The position numbers were made by a program, and so were the translations under genes. A DNA stretch of 64,000 nucleotides from Gammaproteobacteria bacterium (GTDB lineage: Bacteria; Pseudomonadota; Gammaproteobacteria; Steroidobacterales; XN24), in assembly GCA_024640085.1 (NCBI GenBank), contig JAHEFR010000015.1, positions 1 to 64,000 on the forward strand. The letters are read 5' to 3'. Numbering within the stretch: the stretch's first letter is position 1; each line of letters starts with the position of its first letter. The notes below the pieces were generated by a model that was not told the origin of the DNA, did not search any database, and saw only the letters and a list, made by a program, of their open reading frames with translations. Shown in pieces: positions 27,352-34,762 of the stretch.

Positions 27352-28071
27352 GTGCTCAATCCCGATCTCGACCTGCCGGCGCTGGCGGAGGAATTCTCGG
27401 CCCGCGGCCGGGTCTCGATCCGCGACGCCTTTGTTCCAGAGGTCGCGGAGGCTGCCCGCGCCTGTCTGAAGAGCGAGGTGCCCTGGCGGCTGTCCTGGTA
27501 CGACAACCGCCTCCCGCCCGAGGATCGGTCAGTGAAGCTGACCGCCGAGCAGATCCGGGGCATGGGCCGGGAAAACTGGGCCGCCCTGCAGCGGGAGATC
27601 CTGTCCCAGGCCCGGGACCGCTTCCAGTACGCCTACCAGTCCTTCGACCTGCTGGACGGCTATCGCCGCGGTGAGCGGCCCGGCCTGTTCCTCTACCGGC
27701 TGATGGCGTTCCTTGCCGGCGACGAGTTCTTCGCCTTCGCCCGCACCTTGATCGGGGATGCCGACATCGACCACGTAGATGGCCACGCCACCCGCTACGT
27801 CGCCGGTCATTTCCTCAAGAACCACGCCGACGAGTCTCCCTTCGAGCAGCGCCGCACCGCCTACGTCATCGGCATGACCCGGGACTGGACGGCGGACATG
27901 GGCGGGCTGCTGATGTTTCTGGACAAGGAGGGCGCGGTGCAGGAAACCCATGTGCCCGCCTTCAATACCCTGACGGTGTTCCGGGTGCCCGTGCCGCACC
28001 TGGTCAGCGACGTGGCGCCATGGGTGACCGGGGAACGGCTGGCCGTGACCGGGTGGTTCACGGTGGGTTAA
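27352..28071 (+). CDS. 2-oxoglutarate/Fe(II)-dependent oxygenase
   Basis: This ~239-residue protein has [13 protein letters not shown] supplying the HxD iron ligands, followed by [12 protein letters not shown], a distal His in PHLVSDV and the 2-oxoglutarate-binding Arg in [10 protein letters not shown]. This is the jelly-roll prolyl-hydroxylase type of 2OG oxygenase. The substrate is unknown; protein hydroxylation is possible by family. The start is a GTG at 27352 ([15 protein letters not shown]), though the frame is open upstream. The stop codon lies within the first copy of a 52-bp tandem repeat. Confidence 0.75.
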   Translation: MLNPDLDLPALAEEFSARGRVSIRDAFVPEVAEAARACLKSEVPWRLSWYDNRLPPEDRSVKLTAEQIRGMGRENWAALQREILSQARDRFQYAYQSFDLLDGYRRGERPGLFLYRLMAFLAGDEFFAFARTLIGDADIDHVDGHATRYVAGHFLKNHADESPFEQRRTAYVIGMTRDWTADMGGLLMFLDKEGAVQETHVPAFNTLTVFRVPVPHLVSDVAPWVTGERLAVTGWFTVG

Positions 28072-28170
28072 CGGTGCCGGTGTTCGCTTTCTTAGGTTTT
28101 CTGAGCAATTGGTGGGTGGTTAACGGTGCCGGTGTTCGCTTTCTTAGGTTTTCTGAGCAATTGGTGAGGT
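28067..28170. repeat. 52-bp tandem duplication
   Basis: A block beginning GGTTAACGGTGCCGGTGTTC and ending in TTTTCTGAGCAATTGGTG occurs at about 28067-28118 and again at 28119-28170 with a near-perfect match. The first copy contains the stop codon of the oxygenase gene; because the second copy also has TAA in that position, the duplication may have extended the 3' end without changing the protein. Confidence 0.75.
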
Positions 28171-28280
28171 TCCGGTCGCCATCGCTGCCACGATCCCTAG
28201 TGAGCCCGGAATGGGCGCAGCTCCGGAAAAGTAGATAGGCCGAGATCCTCGAATACACGAAGAAACCGAACACCGGCACC
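28073..28280. repeat. 208-bp segment bounded by 21-bp inverted repeats (MITE-like)
   Basis: GGTGCCGGTGTTCGCTTTCTT at 28073-28093 (and again at 28125-28145) recurs inverted at 28260-28280 with one mismatch. The three copies bound about 208 bp that carry no gene. The arrangement resembles a short non-autonomous element, or a remnant, between the oxygenase gene and the end of the minus-strand TolB/TPR gene. No transposase is present. Confidence 0.45.
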
Positions 28281-28284
28281 AAGG

Positions 28285-30198
28285 CTAATCGGGCAGCTTC
28301 ACCTCAAACTTGATCGCGGCAAGCTGCTGCGGCGCCTTGCCGGCTCGTTCGAGAAACGGCAACCAGCGCGGATCGTCGCGGATGTTGGCAAACAGCGGCT
28401 CTAACGCAATATCCGTGAGTCCCGGATCCTTGTAGGCCACCGCCTTGTCCAGCCACTCGAAGGCCCGGTCCGCCTCACCTCGATAGGCGTAGACGTAGGC
28501 GATGTTGTAGGCCGCATCCCGCTCCTGGTTTTCGATCAGCTCGGCCAGCGCGGCGTCGGACTCTGCCTTTCGGCCGAGCCCCCAGTAGGCGACCGGAAGA
28601 TAGATTTCACGCCAGAGGGAGGGCTCCTGCTGTATCGCGGCAAGGGCCTCCTCCGGCTTGCCCTTGCGCAGCAGCACGTCGCCCAGGTTCGCCTGGACGG
28701 CGATTCGAGCCGGGCTCAGCGCGAGTGCAGTCCGCAGGGAAGCGATAGCCTCGTCCAGACGCCCCGCGTACGAATAGACGACCCCCAGGTAGAAATGATG
28801 GGTGGGGTTGATCGGGTCCCGCTCGACGGCGTATTGCAGAAGCTCAATGCCCTCGTCCGGGCGCCCCAGGGCACGAGCCAGCACCGCCGCATTGCCGAGG
28901 ATATCCGAGTTGCCGGGATCCAGCGCCAGGGCCAGCTCGTAGTGCGCTGCTGCGGCGGCAAGGTCCCTGTCTACGGTCATTGCGATCGCCCCGGCGGCAT
29001 CGTGGGCCGGCGCATAGTCCGGGTCGAGCGCTACGGCCTTGTTCGCCGCCTCGCGGGCCCGCGCGAGGCCTTGCTCCATCGTCAACTCGCCCTCGCCCTG
29101 GCTTGCAAGGCCACTGTAGACCTGGGCCAGGCCGGCCCAGGCCGGCGCGTAGTCCGGGGCGATCCCCAGCGCCTTCTGATAAAGCACCATGGCCTGCTTC
29201 CAGGCCTCGACCGTGCCCTGACGATCCAAGTGCTGGGCCTGTAGGGCGAGGGTATAGGCCTCCGGGTCAGTCTGCCTGACCTTGGGTGTCGCGCCCAGCA
29301 ACGTAACCTTCAACTGCGCCACGACCTCGGCCGCGATCTCGTCCTGGATGGCGAAGATGTTGTCCAGGGTCCGGTCGAACGTCTCCGACCACATGTGCGT
29401 GTCAGTGCTCGCATCGATCAGCTGGGCCGTGACCCGCACCTGGTTCCCCGACTTCCTGACCGAACCCTCCAGGACGTGGGCGACGTTCAGTTTCTGCGCC
29501 ACCTCCGGGATGTCGATCTTCTCGCCCTTGAAGGCGAAGGCGGAACTGCGCGAGGTGACCTGCAGCTCCGGGACCTTGGCAAGCAGGTTCAGCAGCTCTT
29601 CCGAGAGGCCGTCCGAGAAATACTCCTGCTCGGGGTCGGAGCTCATGTTGACGAACGGCAGCACGGCGATGGAGCGGTCCGCGGCCGGCGCGAACTTCGC
29701 CGCGGCCAGCGTGGCGGGATCTGCTGCCGCGGTCTCCTCGCCCTCCTCGATCGCCGTCATCTCCACGACCGGTGTGGATTGCGGCATCAGCCGATCCAGG
29801 ACCACCGTGCCGATCGCCAGGATCAGCAGGACGATAATGAGGACATTGATCTTGTGCCCGGTCGCAGGGGTGATGGACTGGCTGCGGTCGATATCCTTTT
29901 CTTTCTTCAATCCCTCCGGGGTCATCTCGTAGACCCAGGAGAAGATCAGGGCGAGCGGGAACCCGAGAGCCAAAAGCAGGAATATCGCCTTGCCGATCCA
30001 TTCAGGCAGCCCGAGGAGCGATACGCCCACGTCCGCGACCTGCAATATCAGCCAGGAGGCGATGATGTAGAGCACCGCCACCCTGGCGACGTTGCGTCGC
30101 TTCAGTTCCTGGAAGAAAGTCGTGGTGATTATTCTGGTCTCTCCGAACGACGGGCAGATGATGGAGGAAACTGGGGGCCGTGTCGATTGCGGGTGCAT
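28285..30198 (-). CDS. TolB-like/TPR membrane protein (copy 4), start codon doubtful
   Basis: The ~637-residue frame contains the family module (FFQELKRRNVARVAVLYIIASW, TM1; TM2; EMTPEGLKKEKDIDRSQSITPATGHKINV; TM3), a TolB-like domain (SIAVLPFVNMSSDPEQEYFSDGLSEELLNLL to HMWSETFDRTLDNIF) and a regular TPR array ending RWLPFLERAG. It is the copy most like the one at 15374 in the membrane part. The only ATG in frame (30198) adds about 25 residues absent from the other copies. The residues aligned with their initiator Met fall on ATA/ATC/ACC/ACG codons (30132-30121), so translation may begin at a non-AUG codon, or the true ATG has been lost. Its leader motif supports the later start. Confidence 0.75.
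   Translation of the reverse strand: MHPQSTRPPVSSIICPSFGETRIITTTFFQELKRRNVARVAVLYIIASWLILQVADVGVSLLGLPEWIGKAIFLLLALGFPLALIFSWVYEMTPEGLKKEKDIDRSQSITPATGHKINVLIIVLLILAIGTVVLDRLMPQSTPVVEMTAIEEGEETAAADPATLAAAKFAPAADRSIAVLPFVNMSSDPEQEYFSDGLSEELLNLLAKVPELQVTSRSSAFAFKGEKIDIPEVAQKLNVAHVLEGSVRKSGNQVRVTAQLIDASTDTHMWSETFDRTLDNIFAIQDEIAAEVVAQLKVTLLGATPKVRQTDPEAYTLALQAQHLDRQGTVEAWKQAMVLYQKALGIAPDYAPAWAGLAQVYSGLASQGEGELTMEQGLARAREAANKAVALDPDYAPAHDAAGAIAMTVDRDLAAAAAHYELALALDPGNSDILGNAAVLARALGRPDEGIELLQYAVERDPINPTHHFYLGVVYSYAGRLDEAIASLRTALALSPARIAVQANLGDVLLRKGKPEEALAAIQQEPSLWREIYLPVAYWGLGRKAESDAALAELIENQERDAAYNIAYVYAYRGEADRAFEWLDKAVAYKDPGLTDIALEPLFANIRDDPRWLPFLERAGKAPQQLAAIKFEVKLPD
30130..30188 (-). promoter_or_regulatory. 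Leader with AATCGACA motif (TolB/TPR copy 4)
   Basis: On the minus strand AATCGACA occupies 30188-30181. It lies 49-52 nt before the ATA/ATC codons aligned with the initiator of the paralogues, and a GGAG stands about 8 nt before the ATA codon at 30132. The upstream ATG at 30198 would place this motif inside the coding region. Confidence 0.4.
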
Positions 30199-30426
30199 GG
30201 GCAATTATTGCCTTCCGCCCGGACGAGCGCTTCGCTTGTGCCGCTGCATTCACGCTGGGCGAGAGGGAACCATAGCTGGAAAATCAGCCGTGCTGACCAC
30301 GGACCCGGCCGGTGGCTTGTAGCCGGTGGCCACCGCAGCAAAGAATTGCGTGATCGAGGGAGCAGGCACCGCGGGACAAGAAATCTCCTCCGCGATAACG
30401 GCGATGCAAGTAGGACGGGATGAACG

Positions 30427-31128
30427 ATGCTATTGTGCATACGCGAGCGTTATGCACCTGAGGAGATGTCCCTGGACTCGTCCATCTTCCCAAGCCCGCC
30501 CAGGAACCCGTTCAGGCGATTCTGTCTCTGGATCCTCTCGCTCTTCGGCTGGCGGACGGTGCTCGCCCCGTTCCCCGAAGCGAAAGGCGTCGTCGTGGTC
30601 TATCCCCATACATCGAACTGGGATTTCGTGGTCGGCATGCTCTACCGACTCGGACACGCCGTGCCGGTGCACTGGCTCGGCAAGCATTCGCTCTTCCGCT
30701 GGCCGTTCGCGGGACTGCTGCAGAGACTGGGCGGGATCGCCATCGATCGCCGGACCCCCGGGGGCGCGATCCGCTCCATCGTGGACGAGTTCGACCGCCG
30801 CGAATTCATGTGGCTGGCGCTGGCGCCGGAAGGCACACGCTCGTACACGGATCACCTGAAATCCGGTTTTTACCAGATCGCGCTCGCGGCGGGCGTTCCG
30901 TGCGGCCTCGGCCACATCGACTACGTCAATAAGACCGTGGGCATCGGCACCTTCGTGAGCTTTTCCGGCGACATGGACGAGGACATGGACAAGCTTCGGG
31001 CCTTTTACGCCGACAAGCAGGGGCTGCGTCCGGAGCAGGCCAGCGAGCTACGGCTCCGCCTCCTGCCATCACCCGAGGCAGATGCGGCGCCACCGCGGCA
31101 GGACATGCGGGAGCGCGATCCCGGCTGA
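30427..31128 (+). CDS. LPLAT-family acyltransferase (PlsC-like)
   Basis: This 233-residue protein has the acyltransferase motifs HTSNWD (HxxxxD, catalytic) near residue 60, GGIAIDRR, and APEGTRS (glycerophosphate-binding block III). LAAGVPCGLGHIDYVNKTVGIG follows as block IV. It resembles small cytosolic-face 1-acyl-glycerol-3-phosphate-type acyltransferases that lack long membrane domains. The lipid acceptor is unknown. A second in-frame ATG at 30466 (MSLDSSIFPSPP), directly after TGAGGAG, is an alternative start. It is divergent from TolB/TPR copy 4. Confidence 0.8.
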   Translation: MLLCIRERYAPEEMSLDSSIFPSPPRNPFRRFCLWILSLFGWRTVLAPFPEAKGVVVVYPHTSNWDFVVGMLYRLGHAVPVHWLGKHSLFRWPFAGLLQRLGGIAIDRRTPGGAIRSIVDEFDRREFMWLALAPEGTRSYTDHLKSGFYQIALAAGVPCGLGHIDYVNKTVGIGTFVSFSGDMDEDMDKLRAFYADKQGLRPEQASELRLRLLPSPEADAAPPRQDMRERDPG

Positions 31129-31190
31129 CGCCTTGGCGACGATTCCGGATTTCCGCTTCAGATCGACATCAGACCCGGGGGGACTCGAAC

Positions 31191-31679
31191 ATGGATTGGG
31201 ACGCGATCGCGGCGACCGCGGAACTGCTCGGCGCGGCGGGCGTCATCGTCTCGCTGATATACCTTGCCATCCATGTCCGCATCTATAGCGCGGACACGCG
31301 TCACGCATCGATCGATCGCCTCGTGGAGATATGGTCCACATCTATCGGAGCCCTCGCCGACAATCGGGATCTCGCCCTCGTATGGGCAAACGGCCATCGG
31401 GACCTGTCGGCGCTGGATGCGACCGACAAGGCCATGTTCTTCGCCCATTCGGCCCGTATCCTGAGAGTATCGGAGGCCATCTATTTCCACTACCGGGACG
31501 GCACCATGGACGAGAGTCTGTGGGAGGGGATCGACGCATGCCTGACCGATGTTCTTGGTGTTCCCGCCATGGGTGAGTACTGGGAGATCAGGGGGCACTG
31601 ATTCAGCAGCGATTTTCGCCAGTATGTCGCTGAACGCATCGGCAGGAAGGCGGGGATGGAGTTCTATCCGGCCGGCTAG
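31191..31679 (+). pseudogene. Small membrane protein gene with in-frame TGA at codon 137
   Basis: A 136-residue frame begins MDWDAIAATAELLGAAGVIV, with one membrane helix near the N-terminus, and stops at TGA 31599-31601 after EYWEIRGH. The same frame continues for 25 codons (FSSDFRQYVAERIGRKAGME...) to TAG 31677-31679, which shares CTAG with the stop of the convergent hydrolase gene. The continuation reads like protein with good codon use, so the gene is probably 162 codons long with TGG mutated to TGA, read through, or miscalled. I do not recognise its function. Confidence 0.6.
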
Positions 31680-32578
31680 TGCCGTCCCAGCCGGTCGCCA
31701 ATGAACCGCGCGGCTCGCAGCAGCGCCGTATCCGCCTCCGGCAGGATCCCGGCGAACAATTGCCAGGCGTGCCAGAGGGTGGGCTCGAGTTCGAGCCGGA
31801 CATCGGTGCCGGTGGCCCTGGCGGCAGTCGCCAGCCGGATGGCGTCGTCCAGCAATATCTCGCGCCCGCCCGCCTGGATCAGCATGGGCGGAAAGTCGGT
31901 GAAGTCTCCGAAAAGCGGCGAGGCCGCGGGGTCGGTGGCGGCCCGGCCGCCGAGGTAGGTTCTGGCCGCCCAGGCCAGGTAGTCCGGTCGCAGCATGGGG
32001 TCAGAGGACGCGAGCGAAGTTAACGTCTCGCCGGTGAGAGAGAGATCGACCCAGGGCGAGAACACCACCACCGAGGACGGCTGCTCGACCTCGCCAACCA
32101 GGGACTGGGCCAGGGCCACGGCCAGCCCGCCGCCCGCGGAGTCGCCCACGATGGCGATGCGTTCGGGTGGCAGGCCGCAATCCAGCAGGTGGGACCAGGC
32201 CGCGCGGGCGTCGGTCAGCGCGGCTGGGCACCGCGACCCTGGCGCCAGCCTGTAGTCCGGCAACAGCACGGGGAGGCCGGTCAGTCGCGCCAGCCTCGAG
32301 GCCATGGCGCGGTGCGTTCGTGGCGATCCGAGCACGTAGGCGCCGCCATGCAGATATAGCACCGCGCCCTTGCCGTTCGTCGCCTTCGGCGCCAGCCACA
32401 AGGCCTCGCTCTTGCCGATCTTGTGACTCGAAACCTCGACGCCGCGGACCCCGGGCAGTACCCGGGCGGCCCGCAGCACCTGGCGCCGCTGGTGGTCCAC
32501 GGCCAGGCTGGGGTCCAGCGCGGCACGGATCCATCGGCGGACGAAAATCTCGAGGAGACGCTTGCGCGCTCCGATCAC
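31676..32578 (-). CDS. Alpha/beta-hydrolase, hormone-sensitive-lipase family esterase
   Basis: The 300-residue enzyme has the HSL-family oxyanion motif YLHGGAYVLGS, the nucleophile motif GDSAGGG, and Asp/His partners in ILLDDAIRLATAARATGT and TLWHAWQLF. It probably hydrolyses short-chain esters in the cytoplasm. It begins 10 bp after the flavin monooxygenase gene, so the two form an operon in which an ester made by oxygen insertion could be cleaved; that pathway is inference. The frame opens with GTG at 32578; the exact start is uncertain. Confidence 0.85.
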   Translation of the reverse strand: MIGARKRLLEIFVRRWIRAALDPSLAVDHQRRQVLRAARVLPGVRGVEVSSHKIGKSEALWLAPKATNGKGAVLYLHGGAYVLGSPRTHRAMASRLARLTGLPVLLPDYRLAPGSRCPAALTDARAAWSHLLDCGLPPERIAIVGDSAGGGLAVALAQSLVGEVEQPSSVVVFSPWVDLSLTGETLTSLASSDPMLRPDYLAWAARTYLGGRAATDPAASPLFGDFTDFPPMLIQAGGREILLDDAIRLATAARATGTDVRLELEPTLWHAWQLFAGILPEADTALLRAARFIGDRLGRH

Positions 32579-32588
32579 TGTGTTGCCC

Positions 32589-33992
32589 TCAGGAAGCGGC
32601 CTGCATCCCGGTCCGACCGCCGGCTACCGTCGCCCCGGCATTCGGGGTTACGGGCAGAGCATAGCCCATCTTGCGCGCAAGCTTGGCGCCCCTCTGGCGG
32701 TGCCTGTCCAGGCGCCGGAAGTACGTCTTGAAATCGACCTGCATCGTGTGACGAGGTGCACGATCGGCGTAACGGGTGAACATGGCGCGGCGCTCTCCGT
32801 CGATAGACCGGCTCATCTCGTCTGCCGGGGGCAAAGCCAGCCGGCCTGTCAGATAGTCGCCGATGAACTGCGCCTGGGCCTCTGCTATCGGCATGATCGC
32901 CCCGAGAGGCTGCAGCAGGCCGATGAAGAAGAGGTTGTCTATCTCCGGCTTTACCATGCGCTCCCACAGAGGCAGGTCGTTGCCCGGGGCAGAGATAAAG
33001 TCCGGGTCGAAAAACGGGAAGCTCACGTTGTAGCCAGTACACCAGATGATGACATCCACATCGGCGCGGTTGCCATCCACGAACTCCACCTGGCGACCGG
33101 CCATTCGGCTTATCCCGGGACGTGGACGGATAGCGCCCTCGCCCAGACGAAGAAAGATGTCCTGGCTGATGGTTGGATGAGCCTGCAGGATCCGGTGGTC
33201 GGGTCTGGGCAGCCCGTAATTCCAGGGCTTGCCGACATTCAGGGAGACGATCCGCTGAATCAACCAACTGTTGAGCCGCCACGGCAGCCAAGGGGGCAAG
33301 CCGGTCATGCGGGTGGTGGGCTTGCCGAACAAGTACTTGGGCACTACCCAGACGCCATGCCGCGCGGACAGACACACCTCTTGTGCCAGTCCCGGCCGGG
33401 ACAGTTCGCAGGCGATGTCCATGGCGCTGTTGCCCATACCGACCACAAGGACTCTTTTCCCCTTGCAGTTCACCGGCTCCTCCGGGCCTATATAAGCGTG
33501 GGAGTGGATCTGCTCGCCATCGAATACCCCCGGATAGGCCGGCTCCGGCCAGCGGGGAGCCCAATGGTGGCCGTTGGCCACCAGCAATACGTCGTACTCC
33601 ATGATGCGACCGTCGTCGAGAGTGATCTCCCAGATGCGTTCGTCCCGACGGCATGCGTGACTGACGCCGGTGTTGAACGTAATCGTCTCCCGGACCCCGA
33701 AGTGGTCCACGTAATCATTGAAGTAGGCCATGATCACCCGGTGATCCGGATAGTCAGGAGTGCCTTCCGGCATCGGGTAGTCCCGGTACTCCATTTGCCG
33801 GCAATCGGTGTTGATATGAAGGGACTCGTAAGCGGCGGACATGCCGTTGGGATTGCGACAGTACCAATTACCACCCACCTGGTCGCTCTTCTCAAAACAG
33901 TCGTAGGGTATGCCCCTGTCTTTCATGGCCTTTGCCGCGGCGATGCCGCTAGAGCCGGCGCCGATGATGCAGACCCTGGGAAGCTGGTCCAT
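32589..33992 (-). CDS. Class B flavin-dependent monooxygenase (FMO type)
   Basis: The 467-residue protein has two Rossmann motifs: VCIIGAGSSGIAAAKAM for FAD and VLVVGMGNSAMDIACEL for NADPH. Between them lies the fingerprint FxGxxxHxxxY as FDGEQIHSHAY, which is FMO-like rather than the FxGxxxHxxxWP of classical Baeyer-Villiger enzymes. VIIWCTGY near the C-terminus is also typical. It may oxygenate N, S or ketone substrates. The ATG at 33992 follows GGAGATTTC. It is co-transcribed with an esterase and divergent from a TetR gene, the usual layout of a substrate-induced monooxygenase operon. Confidence 0.85.
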   Translation of the reverse strand: MDQLPRVCIIGAGSSGIAAAKAMKDRGIPYDCFEKSDQVGGNWYCRNPNGMSAAYESLHINTDCRQMEYRDYPMPEGTPDYPDHRVIMAYFNDYVDHFGVRETITFNTGVSHACRRDERIWEITLDDGRIMEYDVLLVANGHHWAPRWPEPAYPGVFDGEQIHSHAYIGPEEPVNCKGKRVLVVGMGNSAMDIACELSRPGLAQEVCLSARHGVWVVPKYLFGKPTTRMTGLPPWLPWRLNSWLIQRIVSLNVGKPWNYGLPRPDHRILQAHPTISQDIFLRLGEGAIRPRPGISRMAGRQVEFVDGNRADVDVIIWCTGYNVSFPFFDPDFISAPGNDLPLWERMVKPEIDNLFFIGLLQPLGAIMPIAEAQAQFIGDYLTGRLALPPADEMSRSIDGERRAMFTRYADRAPRHTMQVDFKTYFRRLDRHRQRGAKLARKMGYALPVTPNAGATVAGGRTGMQAAS

Positions 33993-34056
33993 GAAATCTC
34001 CGATCGAGGGCAACGAAGGAGTCGTCCGCCCGGTAACAACAGCCTGAGACTGGCAG

Positions 34057-34078
34057 TTATTGATAAAAGTGTCAATAA
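34057..34078. promoter_or_regulatory. Putative TetR operator in the divergent promoter
   Basis: An inverted repeat TTATTGA-N8-TCAATAA lies in the 93-bp region between the monooxygenase and tetR start codons, 8 bp before the tetR ATG. On the minus strand it contains TTGACA (34075-34070), a candidate -35 box of the monooxygenase promoter, so binding here could repress both genes. Confidence 0.55.
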
Positions 34079-34085
34079 TGGGGCC

Positions 34086-34691
34086 ATGCCGCGAGCTGAC
34101 TCTATCGCCTCCCGCCGCCGGCTGCCGCCTGCTGCCCGGCGCGCCCAGTTGCTGGATTGCGCCCTCCGAGCGTTCGAATCCGAGGGCCTGAGCGGCGCCG
34201 GGCACGCGAAGGTCGCCCAGATGGCCGGTGTCTCCGTGCCTACAGTGTTCCACTATTTCCCGACCCGGGACGCCCTGCTTGACGCCGTGCTGGATGAAGT
34301 GGAGAGGTTCTTTACGGATCTCGCTGTGCAGATTCACGGGCGGCCAGGCGATGCAGCGTCGAAGCTAACGACCCACGGACTGGCCTTCCTGGACTCAGCG
34401 GACACCCACCCGGCTCATCTCCGGGTGTGGCTCGACTGGAGCACCGCCATCCGGGAACACGTTTGGCCGCGCTACCTGGCTTTCCAGGAACGACTGGTGA
34501 CCATTGTGGCTGGAACGATCGCCGCCGGTCAGCAAGTCGGGGAGGTACCGGATCACGTTGAACCCGATAGCGCAGCCCGGTTGTTTGTCGGCAACGCCCA
34601 CATGGCAGCGGTGATGAAGTTCGCCCCCGATTCCCCCCTGGACCTGAAAGCCCTGGTTCGGCAGGCCGTCAAGACTCTCCTCGCACACTGA
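34086..34691 (+). CDS. TetR-family transcriptional regulator
   Basis: This 201-residue regulator has the TetR helix-turn-helix LDCALRAFESEGLSGAGHAKVAQMAGVSVPTVFHYFPTRDALLDAVLDEV near the N-terminus and an all-helical ligand-binding C-terminal part. The ATG at 34086 is used because the longer open frame upstream is antisense to the monooxygenase gene. It is divergent from the monooxygenase/esterase operon and probably represses it until an inducer binds. Confidence 0.85.
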   Translation: MPRADSIASRRRLPPAARRAQLLDCALRAFESEGLSGAGHAKVAQMAGVSVPTVFHYFPTRDALLDAVLDEVERFFTDLAVQIHGRPGDAASKLTTHGLAFLDSADTHPAHLRVWLDWSTAIREHVWPRYLAFQERLVTIVAGTIAAGQQVGEVPDHVEPDSAARLFVGNAHMAAVMKFAPDSPLDLKALVRQAVKTLLAH

Positions 34692-34762
34692 TCGACGACG
34701 GTCAGCATCAGGTGGTCGCCCGACCGATCTTCCGACTTCCTCCTCCCTGAACGGTACTTTTA

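Noticed and set aside
31997-32015. GGGGTCAGAG inside the esterase gene, resembling the repeat at 22204
   Set aside because: It encodes an ordinary part of the hydrolase (SSDPML) with no palindrome and matches only ten bases.
32562-34085. Extended open frame upstream of tetR on the plus strand
   Set aside because: It is antisense to the flavin monooxygenase gene, which has full cofactor motifs; TetR homology starts only at 34086.
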